Part shown: one piece after another, positions 34,753-47,389 of the stretch
How the letters are laid out: every line of letters starts with the position of its first letter
How positions within the stretch are numbered: position 1 is the stretch's first letter
Source: Icerya purchasi
Taxonomy: Eukaryota > Arthropoda > Insecta > Hemiptera > Monophlebidae
Direction of reading: 5' to 3'
DNA length: 64,000 bases
Assembly: GCA_039619475.1 (NCBI GenBank)
Contig: CM077116.1
Span: forward strand, 302,720,464 to 302,784,463
Translations under genes and position numbers: made by a program
The notes under the pieces: generated by a model
The model's database searches: none
What the model was told of the DNA's origin: nothing
What the model saw: the letters and a program-made list of their open reading frames with translations, nothing else

Positions 34753-34880
34753 ATATATAAAACTCGGCCCTTAGAGTCCCGCAAGGGGGCAAGCCCCCTT
34801 GAAATCTTTCTTCTCCTAAACTGCTTTTAAAAGAATCGTTTTCGATTGACTACGTTACGTCTCGTGCAAAAAAATGTTTA
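34721..34880 (-). repeat. (TA)n-ended interspersed repeat, copy 4
   Basis: Minus strand reads AAGGGGGCTTGCCCCCTTG, then CTAAGGGCCGAGTTTTATA, then (TA)n at 34721-34757. It matches the end of the copy at 51245-51478 (GGGGACTTGCCCCTTCCGAG, GGGCCAAGTTTATATA). The upstream limit is uncertain. Confidence 0.55.
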
Positions 34881-35201
34881 TTGTTCAATCATATTTTATG
34901 TGTATATACACAGCAGTATTATTTACATTTGTTTTCATCGTCGCCTATTTTTTCTGAGAATAGAGGAAACAAGTGCGCCGACGTTAGGCTGAAGACTTTT
35001 CTAGCATTTTCGGTGTCTCGTCTCGCGACAATTAATGTACCGTTGGCTCGTAACAGAGCATCGGCTGGAGTGCATTGAGTCGTTCTTCGAAGGGTAGAAC
35101 AACTTCCACTAGGCTGTTGTGTACCTCTTACGTACATTGTGACGAACATTGTAATGGGACATCATTTTTCGTAATGTACCCGGGCTAAGAATGACGTGGT
35201 C

Positions 35202-35243
<42 letters not shown>

Positions 35244-36935
35244 GGCGAATCCTCTGGTACTTTTAGTTATACAATACGGAAAAGAAAGAAATACGTTCCT
35301 ATTTCTCTAGCAGCGGGGATTAACTTGACTAAAGAGACAATATTTAGCTCGCCAGTGGAAATCCGAAAATTGATGCGAAGAAAAATAATTAATTGCCATT
35401 CACCGGTCAGTGCTCAGTAGAGGTGAATTCCGACTTGACGATCTGTTCGCTTTTCGGGTTTTGTTCGCCAGACGTTGTGAGTACTGCTCCGAAATTAGCG
35501 ACTTAAGCAAAACAGATCGGACCTTTTAATGAGCCAAGTACTTCATGCGCAGCTACATGCGCGTTGAAAAGTGCACATTTTTCATTGCGTCGACTGTAGA
35601 TTGGTTAGCGTTCGATGTACGACGAAGAGTGTGTTATAGACGTGAACGAGAATGCCTTACACAGCTGGCCGAGTATTGGCTCGAGAAGATTTAATAAAAG
35701 TTAATTTTGTCTAGTTTAATTTAATTCAAAATGGCTCGGACACGAATAATAATAATAATAGTAATAATTGCGAAACTACTGTAGCGCTATTTTATCGTAG
35801 CGAAATTCGTACATGTGATTTGTAAGTCCGTTTTAGCGACTGTGACAAACGAACAGCGCATAGGGAGCGAATCAGCGAAATTAGATCGGTAATTTGGGAA
35901 AGTTTGTTAATGCGAGGAGAAACCTAATCACTTTCAAATCGATTTCTTAACGTGTTTGTAATTTTCCTTTAAACAGTACATTTCAGCAACTTTCTTTTAT
36001 TACAAGACGAAGTCGCTGTATACATTTCACTTTATAGTTCCGAAGTTATGCGCGCGACTTGATAATTTCTTTTATTTATTTTTCGAATTCTTTTTGCGTT
36101 ATTTCGTTTTGTTGTTGGTATAACTTATTTCCTCAATCGAAGTTTAAATATCACATTTCTTTTAGGTAAATTTAAGTTTTCATTTTTTAGGATATACATG
36201 TATGTGTGTTTGTTTTTTTTTTTTGGCGTGTCAGCTGTAGACATTATCCTAGCGTAAGTAAAATTTTTGGAAGTGTCAATGTGCGGGGCAGAGGAATGTC
36301 ATACCCGAATGAAGCATCAACAATGGTAGTAGTTGGCTAATTTGTTTTTGTTTGCGTCTATGCGGCATAGTATATACGTCGAGAGATAATCCCATTTCAA
36401 CATTTTTTGTGTCTTAGGAAAATACCGGCGAAAAAAATCAGAATTCGCTACTGATAATATTTAGGTTGGCCTCAGATTCAATGTGCTATTACATTTATCA
36501 TTTATTAATACGTTCTCTTTATTTCTATTTCTAGCCGAAAAAGTGTGTCTCTTTATATTAAGGTTTTTTTTATAATTCGTTATATTAAATTAAAATTTAA
36601 TGCCGTGATTATGGTTGTAAGCGAAACCAGTCGCCAAACGTATATTTTTTTCTATACACTTTTCTTTAATTCACTTTCACGTTCGTTTATCTGGAATCAA
36701 ATTTGAGAAGCTCTATTTAAGACATTTTTCATCGATGAAAAATTCTAAAATTTTGCATAGATCTTGGTTTTAGATGACAATATAATAATTTATGGTTATT
36801 TTCGACCTATACGCGGTTACAGGATGTGTAGGGTACGCAATATCTTCCTCCGAGGAATCAGACCAAATATCTCTCATGTTTCTAATTTTGCTCGCTTAGC
36901 ATTATTACGTTTACAGCCACATTAGCTACAATATG
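34881..36935. other. no gene recognised
   Basis: Includes a (TA)n tract at 35205-35241 and a short (AAT)n at about 35744-35772. Bounded on the left by another (TA)n tract, so 34.76-35.20 kb may be an insertion. Open frames on both strands here lack family matches. Confidence 0.45.
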
Positions 36936-36939
36936 AAAA

Positions 36940-37021
36940 AAAAATTATTCGCAGTAATGAGAGAGAAACAACCGCCTTCAATGTAAGCGACGCTTGGAAA
37001 AAGCTGGTGAAAAATACCATA

Positions 37022-37058
<37 letters not shown>

Positions 37059-38120
37059 TGATAATGCTAAGCGAGCAAGATTGGAGAAATATAATCAATA
37101 TAGATCGAAATATAGAAGTACTGGAACGAAAGATCAACGTGAAATCTGATTAGAACTTGATCGTCAGAAACATTCACAACTAAGTGTAAATGAAAGTTAC
37201 GAAGAACACGAGGCTTGCGCCGTGCATGATCGATCCACGTAAAAAGTTCCGAAGAGTTGTTTGGGAGCATTAACATTTTTTACTCTTTTTTGGCGACTTG
37301 ATGCAGCTGTCACCTGTGAAAGGAAAGTCAGTTACAACCAGAACATCTACAACCAGCTACGCACCTTTGGTGGTTGTTTAGCCTCATCGAGTTAACAGAA
37401 AATATGAGACAGTAGGGAGACATGACTTTTATAGACATATTAAATGCGTTTCGAATAGGGGAGCTCACTTACAGTCTCGGCTAGGCTGATAGATTGTGCC
37501 AGCACTAAGGCGGACGGAAATTTTCCTATTGAAAAAGCACTGCGAATATCAACCAGCAAGTGGAAGAACATTATGTTAGAAGAGTACTTGAGCATTTCGG
37601 AGCAGTGTAATCGAAATGTACAAAATTAAAGCTCAAGATTCACTGGTTGATACCATTCGGCTACTCGAGGATACACACTGAAGTACATAAATAAAACCGG
37701 AGGATTTCCAAAAGAATTAGGAATATTCGTTAGAGCCAAAGTGATCGTAATATCGATGTTAGGCGAAGGACTGGCCAATGGAGCTATGAGGCTTTATTAC
37801 CGAGATAAAATGGGGTGTCGGATATCGCAGAGGACGTTTGTACAACCAAGACATACTTGACATACGTGTAGATTATGGCAAAGATTCACCTCATAAGACC
37901 ATAATCCATTTCCCGCAAAAAGTAGCTATGGGATAGCAGAGCGTCGTATGCTTCGTTTAGTTCTATCGTGGGCCTCGACGGTTCACAAAATGCAAGGCGT
38001 AACCGTTGACTACGCTGTCGTATGTATAGGCTCGAGGACAAGCGCACGTCAGCGTAAATAGAGTTAGATATCTATTCATGGTCTTCGAATCGAAGAATTA
38101 GGCGTTTCCTAATTGACGGG
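36940..38120 (+). pseudogene. decayed, internally deleted Helitron RepHel gene
   Basis: Two parts of a Helitron protein survive. The N-terminal basic coiled region is near 36985-37250 (RLEKAGEKYHKKR, then KRARLEKYNQYRSKYRSTGT). The C-terminal end of the PIF1-type helicase is near 37640-38100: VYKIKAQDSLVDT-like, RAKVIVISMLGEGLANGAM, RRMLRLVLSWASTVHKMQGV, and TVDYAVVCIG. HKMQG is the helicase motif VI-region H.xQG. The Rep nuclease and most helicase motifs are missing, and stops and frameshifts are common. Helitron ends were not found around it. Confidence 0.65.
37024..37054. repeat. (GA)n microsatellite
   Basis: About fifteen GA units inside the decayed Helitron N-terminal region. Confidence 0.95.
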
Positions 38121-38432
38121 TAATTACCGCCTTTAATGAAACGCATGAGAGATCTTCTTTCCAGACATGCTTGACCTTATATGATGGTAAACTGAATAAA
38201 GCTTTAATACTGCGATAGAAATATGTATTACGTGTTTAATAACTACGTTTATGAAATACATATTTTGGAATATTTATATATAACTAAAAAGGAGAAAAAA
38301 AAAAAAAAAAACTATTTTTTAAAAACACACTTTTTTAAAAAATGTACCAAAAAAAATTCACTAAAAAAAAAAAAAAAAAGTAAAATAAATTCCTTAGCAC
38401 ATATAACTTAAAAACATTTTCTCAACAAGTAC

Positions 38433-38765
38433 AATAATTGTGTGAAAAATGTTCTCATGAAAAATTAAAATGAAGATTGTAGACGCTGACATATTCACAC
38501 TGATACTCTTATTCCTTGATAAACTCTTACAAAGTGTAGTCACCTGTTCATGTGTACTAATTGTATCATGTGTAGTAAATGTTAATATTTTCTTTTGATT
38601 GATAAATTTTTACGATATGTAGTTTAATATTCATTAGCATATATGTACTATGTGACGTAATCATCGTGCGCGGTGTAGTATATGTAATATTTGCCCTAAA
38701 ATTTTATGCCAGCGCCCACACTTTTCATTTTAATTTTTCATGAGAAAATTTTTCACACAATTATT
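38433..38765. mobile_element. MITE with 42-bp terminal inverted repeats
   Basis: Left arm 38433-38474 (AATAATTGTGTGAAAAAT...) and right arm 38724-38765 are inverted copies differing at about one position. The 333-bp element has no coding capacity. The target-site duplication is unclear because the flanks are AT-rich. Confidence 0.75.
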
Positions 38766-38914
38766 ATTTATGTAATAATTAATTGCGTTTCTGTTGTGTA
38801 TTCGAATATACAAAAATTATATAACCATTACTGAATGCAACGCACTTCGGTTACGTAATGGAATAATTCATTATATTTTTTTACATGTGATTTCTTTCTG
38901 TAACCGCTTAATTC

Positions 38915-39323
38915 AAATGAATTTAAAATCTTAAAACCATTAAATTCAGTTACAATGTTACCTATATGTTTTTCATTAGACGAATATATGCCATATATAT
39001 TCACTTTACACAAAATACATAACGTCATCTATATTATTAGATAATTAGTTAAAATATAAAAAATAAAACGTAATCGAAATATTCATAATATATATATGTA
39101 TATAAAAAATTAGTCCGACCAAAACAGACGAAACCGATCGGACTAATTTTTTCATATACATATATTATGAATATTTTGATTATGTTTTAACTAATTATCT
39201 AATAATATAGATGACGTTATGTATTTTGTGTAAAGTAAATATATACCATGTTCGTATAATAATAAAAAAGATATAGGTGACATTGTAACTGAATTTAATG
39301 GTTTTAAAATTTTAAATTCATTT
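38915..39323. mobile_element. fold-back element: ~200-bp arms around a 19-nt spacer
   Basis: Left arm 38915-39118 and right arm 39138-39323 are inverted copies at roughly 90% identity with a few indels. The arms meet at TTAGTCCGA and TCGGACTAA. The spacer is CCAAAACAGACGAAACCGA (39119-39137). RNA from either strand would fold into a long hairpin. Confidence 0.85.
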
Positions 39324-39329
39324 CATTAT

Positions 39330-40140
39330 ATTTTATCTTTTTCGTTATTTCTTGTTTTGAAATAATAATAATTCTTTCCTATTTTTGAAAAATATCTATT
39401 TTTTTCACTGAAATTATCAAATGATTAGAACGGAAAAGTTAGAAAAAGTGTTTTGAAACAAGAAACCGATGATTCCTCTCGGTCGTTTTATCGTTCTTCC
39501 TGCTTCAGTTATTTCCTTTATTATCCTTTAAAAATTGTCTTCTGACTTGAAAAAAGCCTTCCGGCCCTTCCTGCTGACTTTTACGTCTGGCACACTATGT
39601 TCTTATGAAAGAGAAGCGGTTTTTTCCCGTCGAGTCTGCGCCGTTGTTTATTGTCCGATTCCACGTCAACCATTCTCTATGAACTGCATTCCCAAGTCCC
39701 CTGTCAACTTGTCCCGGGACCTTTGATATACGCACTAATAACAGGACGCTACGGAGGAAGAAATGCTGCTACGGTTCACAAGTGTACAGTGTAAAGTTCA
39801 CTGTGGAAATTGAAGAAAAATAGGAGAAAACAATCGAATATTTCATTCTCCTTCACAGGTGGCACATCCGGTTGTTCAGCGCATAATTTAGCGCGAGTTA
39901 CGGCGAAAAAGTAAACAATTATTAAACCTCATCGTTACGTACGCAATTCCGGGAAATAAAATTATCTTTTTAATTTAGCGAAAATTTTTGAATTATGCAA
40001 AATCTGAATTCAGGTGACTCTACTAAAAGAGTGATTTTCACGGCACGAAATCGCTGTTGACAGCAAAAAATGCAATTCGAGTGGCACCATATATACATAA
40101 ATACTGTTCGCGTGTGTAAAAAGTTATTCGAAAATTAAAC
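39330..40140. other. no gene recognised
   Basis: Less AT-rich between 39470 and 39800 than its flanks, but no exon or transposon identified. Confidence 0.45.
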
Positions 40141-40149
40141 GAATGTCAG

Positions 40150-40940
40150 CTGCTCTTCACCTTTCTAATCGTTACCGCCTCGTCCATTTTCCCGCACGTT
40201 AATTTCTCCGAAGCTTCCCGTCTTCCTTCCTCTTCCTTCAGTTTATACAGCCAAGCTCATGGCTATCGTGCGTGCTATTATTTACATTTTAACCCATCGG
40301 TCTTCCTCCGATTATTTTTAGTTATTTCTGACTCCAATCAAGCCCAAATCTATCTATCCTCCTCTTTCTACACACTCTTGCAATTTCATCATTCTACGTA
40401 TCCGTTCTCTTACCCGCGTTCTTTCCTTTCTGTACTCAGTTAATATTGTTTTGTTACGGGTTCCTAGTCACGTGTGGGCGATGAAATGGCGACTTCTGTA
40501 GCCTGGCTTCGCCGCTCATTTGCTTTTCAAAAATTCCAGGGTCTAATCTCCTGACTCTTTGCAGAAAATACCATTTTAGTTATGTTCCATCTTTTTTCAA
40601 CACACGATCCTTCTACTTCTCCGCACAACCCAGTCTTCCCTCCTACCCGTGATTCCGTGATTTTCCGTTGGCTCGTCGTTTTGTTATCATTTCGATTATT
40701 CCTTTGCATTTCAATCATCTTTCGTTTCGCCCTTGCATATTCTTCGTGTTGTGCTCTCCAACCGAACGTCGAAGCTCTCTGTGATTTTAACCACGCTCTT
40801 TTTGAATGTCCTTCGCTCGCAATGGAACGATCTGTTTTCTATGCTCAAATGTTAGCTCTCTTGAGTTTCCTGCTCCTTATTATGCTTCTTACATCCTGCC
40901 GTTTCCTTCTTTTTTATATATTATCCTTTCTATAAGTTGT
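40150..40940 (+). pseudogene. I-like LINE RNase H and C-terminus, copy 5
   Basis: Plus-strand pieces in changing frames read VISDSNQA near 40325. A VPSHVW...GDEMATSVA stretch follows near 40458, then CDFNHALFECPSLAMERSVF near 40781. These equal the VSDSK, WVPSH...DAADSLA and HILFEC blocks of the 18-19.6 kb copy. Frameshifted and without the upstream RT. Its 3' flank is A-rich with a CAAAAAAAAAA-type tandem at 41038-41076. Confidence 0.7.
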
Positions 40941-41037
40941 TTCATTTTCGCAATATCTGATCGTATTGCAATTTGATTGAGGCACGTTTCCCCGCAGTTT
41001 TCTGCGCGAAGGTTCCCCTTGTTAACGTGTCCCCCTC

Positions 41038-41076
41038 AAAAAAAAACAAAAAAAAAAACAAAAAAAAAAACAAAAA
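41038..41076. repeat. A-rich tandem (C then 9-10 A)
   Basis: Three to four units of about 11 bp, probably the mutated A-tail of the LINE fragment upstream. Confidence 0.7.
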
Positions 41077-41228
41077 AACTTGATAATGATTTTATTATTG
41101 TTTCTCTTATTTGGTAAAAGGTATTTTGTTAAAACTTGGTACTTTTTTAGTATCACTGGAGTAGTTTAAAAAGAATAAGTTTTACAACGTGTTACCTTTT
41201 GTAGGTATTTATAAATACCATAATAAGT

Positions 41229-41335
41229 TAGGAAAACAATTTACGGCAGACAGCATCATGTTTAAAAAGTTAATCTTGAAACTTATAATATGGTTTTTTA
41301 AACACGAGGTGTCTGCGGTAAATTGCTTTTTCCTA
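41229..41335. other. pre-miRNA-like hairpin or tiny palindromic element
   Basis: Arms 41229-41268 and 41295-41335 pair over most of 40 bp with one small internal loop, one mismatch and one bulge, around a ~26-nt loop. The best paired block is CAATTTACGGCAGACA against its partner near 41313-41328. Size and pairing are right for a pre-miRNA, but a small palindromic transposon is as likely. A (TA)n tract follows at once. Confidence 0.45.
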
Positions 41336-41344
41336 ATTATATCC

Positions 41345-41346
<2 letters not shown>

Positions 41347-41381
<35 letters not shown>
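41347..41381. repeat. (TA)n microsatellite
   Basis: About seventeen TA units just after the hairpin. Confidence 0.95.
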
Positions 41382-41383
<2 letters not shown>

Positions 41384-42404
41384 AAATTAAAAAAAAACGG
41401 TTAACTGTTATTAATTACTTTTAAAAAATGCCGTTGTTCTAATTTATTCTAGTGTAATTACAGTTGCATTACAAACGACGAGGAAAATACTTTGCTTTCT
41501 AAAGAAGGGAAATACGATATTGAACAATAGATTAACGTTTGTCGACCGGAAAATAAACACTAATTATATGGGGCCCGATGTTTCAGATGTGATCGTTTGG
41601 GCGGGGTGTCAATTAGGCCAGAATATCTTTTCAGTGGAGATTCTTCCGTTGTGAATTGTTTAGGCGGTAGTCAGCGAAGATTTTATTTGAGAACTTTTTC
41701 CGATGTAGTGATATCATTCGCTGAATCATTTGCGTTAAGAACCTAATATACTTCTACATCACCAAAAAACATCTGTGTTCCCTGCTTATAGGTAATTTTG
41801 CGCAACAAATATAGACACAAAAAAAAAAAACATATTTTGCTTAATTTAATCAGATTATTTATTTTTCTCAAAATTTTTTAATCTGTTTTCGTTTTTTTTT
41901 TTTTTTTTAAATTCCGCACAATAATGTACGGAATCCTAATAAGATAGTTCGCCAGCGACCAAAATATCAAATAAAATTCAATGGAAAAGTTTGCGACAAA
42001 TAAACTTCAAAATTGGAACATAAATCATAATTAAAATTCTCTTTCAGTATAACTTTAAGATATTCTCGATTACGCTGGATGGCAAAAAAAACAACAAAAA
42101 AACAACAAACAAGAATATATAAAATAGAATTTAAAACGACCACTTCAAAAATCACCGTTAAAAAATTCATAATTCACCGCCAGATTTAAAAGTGAAATTC
42201 AAAATATAAATCGGAGAAACCCTTTCGTAAACTAAAAAATCACTTAATCCCTCCTCTTTTTGAACGATAAAAAACTGTAAAAAAACACGTTTAAGTAATA
42301 GTTCCCCCGGCGGTTAAATAGTTAAAGAATTCGAAATTTATCTGAAACAGGTAAATAAAAGACCCTGCAGAGGAAAAAATATAACTATAAACTTACAATT
42401 TCAT

Positions 42405-42830
42405 ATGCCAACTTCCGGGGGAGGGGGGGACAAAAGTTCCGAATTTTAGTTGTTTTTTCCCCCGGACATGTGACATATCGACGGAAAGATCGCTATTTAA
42501 AGGAAACGAAACTGTCTATAATTTTCTTAATGAAACTTTCAAAGTTGGTAAAAAGTTCAAAAAGCTCGAAAAATAGCGTCTAACCGTAAGGCGCGAGCGT
42601 TACAGTTATAAATTTTAAACGAGTTTATAAATTCGCCAATTCCCACATATTTCTCTAGCTCGGAGCATCCGGATTTCCAATTTAAAAATTACGCCCTCGC
42701 GCCATCGAAAGTTCCAAATTTTGAAGAAACAAAATATTTTTTTGTTCCGGCGCCTGGTGATATCATCGATGGAAAGACACACCGATAGGAACGAAACTAT
42801 ATATCATTATTCGATCCTAAAATTTTGTCT
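42405..42830 (-). repeat. ~280-bp tandem repeat, second locus, minus orientation
   Basis: Two partial units. Anchor AAAGTTCC(A/G)AATTTT occurs near 42434 and 42709, and GGAAAGA near 42483 and 42770. The reverse complement matches the units at 54.7-55.5 kb (for example CATCCGGATTTCCAATTTAA here against its complement there). No coding capacity. Confidence 0.65.
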
Positions 42831-44530
42831 TTACCATTCATCAATGTACTTATATATAAATCATGGGATAATAGAATACAGTTTGCCAGTCATTATAGTT
42901 GGTTTTTTTTTTGTGTGGAAACTAAAATGAAAATAAGGCAATAATCCTCGTGTAATTCGAAATATTACGAACACAAATAAACTATTCACATATCCTCCGG
43001 AAATCAGTAAATGACCCGTAAAAACAACATTTTTCCTTGGAAATGTAAAAAAAATAAAAGTAAAAATTTAAAAATTTTTTTGAAAATATGCTACAGGCAT
43101 ACGCGCGTACACTGACCAAATTCACGAACAAAATTCGAAAATGAGCAATACATACGCGTATTTCATATAAAACGATAATAATGCCATGCTAAGACACGAT
43201 TATTTACACAAATCGAATTTTCAACTATAGACATTATTTTACAACGCATTCACAAATGAATAAATAAGATCATACATATGCGTTCAGGTGATACTGAAAA
43301 ATAAACTATAGCGGAAGTAACACCTATCGCGTTACTATGGATATAATTAAAAATAATTTATCTATATAATCGCAACATAATATACCGCATTTTGCAGTTT
43401 TATACTGACAAGTGTATAGATATACTATATAACTTTAAAAATGTACAAAAATCTGATAATAATCCGTTAAATTGGTATATGAAAAATTTTTACTAAAAAT
43501 TTTAATTATAGTTTTGTAAATTTAATTATTATATTCTAAATATTATCGAAGTCGGAAAATCAGCTTTATCATTTTTATTAGCGATTTTAACATTATTCTA
43601 TTTTTCGTTTACATTTTAACTTTATAATTCTTACCATGAATCGTGTTCGTTTGATTCTGAAACACCGGCAAATGTTCGTTTAAAAATTAATTCAGTTTTT
43701 CTCCAATGTACACGTGTTTAAAGGATTTTTTTTATAATATTTAAACGATAAAGGTATATTTACGGAAAATGCGTAATTGTAATCGAGCAAAGAATTCATT
43801 TTATTTAAAACAGCATGTAATGAGCAGAAAAATTAATTAATTAATTACAACTGTTTGTTTTGAAAAAAATCTTTGTAAAAAGGCAGTATTTGCAACAGTG
43901 GTTAATACTAAAATTATAATTATAATCAGTAAATTTACTTATCTGTTAATTTAATTATGCTTTTTGATGAATAACCGATAAACTTAATTTTATCAGATTA
44001 CATTAAATGGCGACTACTCTATAGATTTCAGTCTTTTGTTTTCAGCTGAATCTGAATGTGCTTCGTCACTTTCACACTCGGTATTGTACTTTTTTAAGAA
44101 TAGCTCTTATCAAAAGTCGCATCGCAATACATACCGGATAAATGCATTAAATAGCAGCTGAATTGCTCTGCTTGCACAGACATGGTTAATAAGCGTAATT
44201 TTAAACACCGTACGTTATAATAAGCATAACAGTTTAGTCACCGTTAATCGATGACGGCTTGTAGAAAATTTATATACCTTAATTTTTGTTCTCACAAGGT
44301 TAACGTGTAATGCGATGTATTTGGTTATATAGTGCTCGGAAAATATTCAAAAATATGCAAACATTTTTTTTAATAGAAACCGTGATGGTGATGTATCGAA
44401 GGATAAACGCTTAAAAAAGAGGGCTGTTTACGAGGTAAGAGGAGAATCGAATAGCGAGATGCGTGATTACAATTATTCAATGTAGCTTTTCTATTGGGTA
44501 GGGGGGCGGGGGGTCAAATCTGAAATTTTA

Positions 44531-44561
<31 letters not shown>

Positions 44562-44689
44562 TGTAAAACAGTAGATCGCTCTATATTATCGCATTATATT
44601 ATTATTTATTATATTAAATAATGCGATCCTATTTCATTATTTGCTTAGATTTTTATACAATAATATTAATTATAACATATTAAGAGCCC
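42831..44689. other. no gene recognised, very AT-rich
   Basis: Among the most AT-rich stretches of the window, with a T-run at 44538-44562 and a short inverted repeat ATCGCATTA...TAATGCGAT (44588-44627). Nothing coding seen. Confidence 0.55.
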
Positions 44690-47280
44690 CGCGGGGCACA
44701 GGTTGTTGTAACTCTCTAGTAAGTACTCGACTGTCATATGTGCTAGTCCCACCGGCAGCAGAGAAACGAAACACAACGACCAAGTGAGTTCCGAACGTCC
44801 ACCACGTCGTGCGGGCTGGTAACTACCTTTTCGCCGGGCAGAACTCATACAATACGTCAAAACGGAGGACGTTCACCTGCCGAAGGTGTTCCTACCATAA
44901 ATAAAGCTGCAGCTGGCATTTATAATTAGCGGGCTGTCAGCAGCTCTCTCACGACAACGTGTCCCAGTCGGATTAGTAAATATCAATCTGGAGAGAGTAA
45001 GGCGAATATCCGGCGCCTACAGTCCTTTCGGCTAAAGTAAACCCTGCTCCTACAATAATACTACGTGCATTATGTAAATTAAAATGAAACAGCTTTAGAG
45101 GTGATAAATAAACCAAGAAAAATTAAATAGACGATTAAACTAATTACAATAATATCGATAAATGATGCGGTACACAGCTAAATAATAACTAACCTGGCAG
45201 TACGAATAAAATGTATCTGTCAATTTGCCTGGCCAGCGCGGGAGATTAGGCTTTTATTTTCCCCAACATGACAGCAAGAAGAAGGAAAGGCCGTAACAAC
45301 TAATTATGATGGGCAACTGGATATGACACTAGAGCTTCCTCACCGCCTAGTATAAACACAAATAGAGGGAGCAAATACCGGCTAAATAAATTACCTGAAT
45401 ATGAAAAAAAACCTCGATATTACGAAAAACTCTGAATGGATCTCAAAGTTACAAAGAACTACTGCCAGATGTACACACCTATAGGTACATATAATGTCCG
45501 AACCTTTAGGCAATACAAATAAATGAGAAACAGAAACTCAAGGTCATACAAGTGTACATGCACCGACAGAAACTCACCAAGATGAAGAAGTAGAAAATTT
45601 ATATAACAAAATACAGGATAGCTTAAACGAGGACAAACGTGTATGTACGATTATAATCAGAGACTTCAATCCAAATTCTATGGTACAGGTGTCAGGACTG
45701 AAAGGGGAGAAATGTTAATCAGCTTTCTCGAAGTGAACAAACTCTACGCCAACACAAAGTCAGGATGAAAACACTGAAAGTATCCCCCTAAGATAAATGA
45801 AGACGAAGTAAGAAATGCGCTCCGAGCATTAGAACATAACAAAGCACCGGGACCAGACAGGACCCTGGCAGAGATGATTAAACATGGCGGAGATATGTTG
45901 TTAAATGCTATTTGTTAGTCCAATCGATCGTTTGGAAAGAAACACTTTCCCGATAACATGAACCGAAGCGGAAGTAGTGTTTACACACAAAAAAAGGAGA
46001 TGCGTAAAATTTGAATAATTACAGAACAATCAGTTTATTGTCGTAAATATACAAAAATTATTTACTCGTGTAATAACGAATCGACTGATACAACGAATTG
46101 ACCTAAATCAACCGAGAGAGCAGGCTAGCTTCAGGCGAGAATTTAATACAAATGGCCACCCATTAACAATTACATATTGATACACAGAATTGAGTGCAAT
46201 ATAGAATTATACACGTAGCCTTCATAGATTATGAGAAGGCGTTCGATTTAATAGAGCTCTGGGCAGTACTAAATTCGTTAAACCTCACTGGGATTAATGA
46301 GAAATATATTAACATTATTAGGAATATATTTATAGCTCCGCTGCAATACGAATAAATCTATGGAACAAAATAAAACGAGGAGTTAGAGACAAGGTGATAC
46401 CATCTCCCCGAAATTATTTATCAGCGCATTGGAAACTGTATTCAAGAATGTAAACTGTATGGCAGGTATTAAAATAGACGGCGAATATCTAAATCACCTT
46501 AGATTTGCCGATGACATAGCAACGATGAGTACAAGCGCGGAAGAACTACAGATGATGATAACAGGCCTGAATCTACATTCTAACAAAATAAGATTAAAAA
46601 TTAGATATAACGAAAATAATGGACAAACACCGAAAAACGAATAAGAATAATAACAAAATTCGGAAGAAACATAACAGGTGGATAGTTACATTTATTTAGG
46701 TTAGAAAATCACGACGAATAAAAAGAACGTAACGGAAGCGGAAGTAACGAGGATAATATATCATTGTCGTGGGTTGCGTTTTTGGAAAATTAAGCTGTGC
46801 ATTCTGGAATAAACAAATACCGATTAACTTGAAAAGGAAATTGTATAACCAATGTGTGTACTGACATACAGTTCGGAAACGTGGCCATTCACAAAAACTG
46901 GTATAAAAAAGATCAGAAGAACCTAAACTGCGCATGAAAGGAAAATGCTAAATATAATACAGTTGGATCGTATTCGTAATACATGGATACGGGAACAAAC
47001 AGAGCTGGACGACGCAATGGAGCAGATGGCCAGAATGAAATGGAGTTGGGCTGGTCACGTAGCTAGAAGAAGCGATAACGGATGGTCGAAGCGTGTCTTG
47101 CAATGGTGGCGAATAGGCAAAAAAAGAACCCGAGGAAGACCAATGACGCGTTGGCAGAAAGATATAAGAAAGGTAGCTGGAAAGAACTGGATGAGGAATG
47201 CACAGAACAGAAGCGGATGAAAGATGTTAGGGAAAGCCTTCATCCAGGAGTGGATTGACAAAGGTGTGTATATCGTGTGA
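44690..47280 (+). mobile_element. decayed RTE-like LINE, near full length
   Basis: Coding blocks in order on the plus strand begin with endonuclease start GTYNVRTFRQYK near 45487, PTETHQDEEVENLYNKIQDS near 45565 and RDFNP near 45660. RT follows with DEVRNALRALEHNKAPGPD near 45803, DYEKAFD near 46229, a PKLFISALETVF block near 46407 and LRFADDIATMS near 46497. The C-terminal part is RIRNTWIREQTELDDAMEQM near 46971, then WAGHVARRSDNGW and RGRPMTRWQ near 47133. Stops and frameshifts throughout. The GC-richer 44690-45100 segment may be its 5' UTR; this is inference. Confidence 0.75.
45430..47280 (+). pseudogene. broken RTE-like endonuclease-RT gene
   Basis: The coding part of the element above. 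The longest unbroken stretches are 46429-46644 (FADD region) and 46945-47220 (C-terminus). The order and the WAGHVARR and RGRP.TRW motifs place it with the RTE-like elements whose fragments also occur at 9.6-10.7 and 15.55-16.07 kb. Confidence 0.75.
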
Positions 47281-47389
47281 ATATGTTAAGAATGTAATTT
47301 AAAATTTAAAATCGAGCCGTTTACGTCTTATAGCCAACTTATTTACAGTTTCTTCGGAATCCAGTTTTACCGCCAGGTCGCGGTGAACG

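Noticed and set aside
34881..35149. Overlapping open frames on both strands between two (TA)n tracts
   Set aside because: No family match; may be part of an unrecognised insertion, not a gene.
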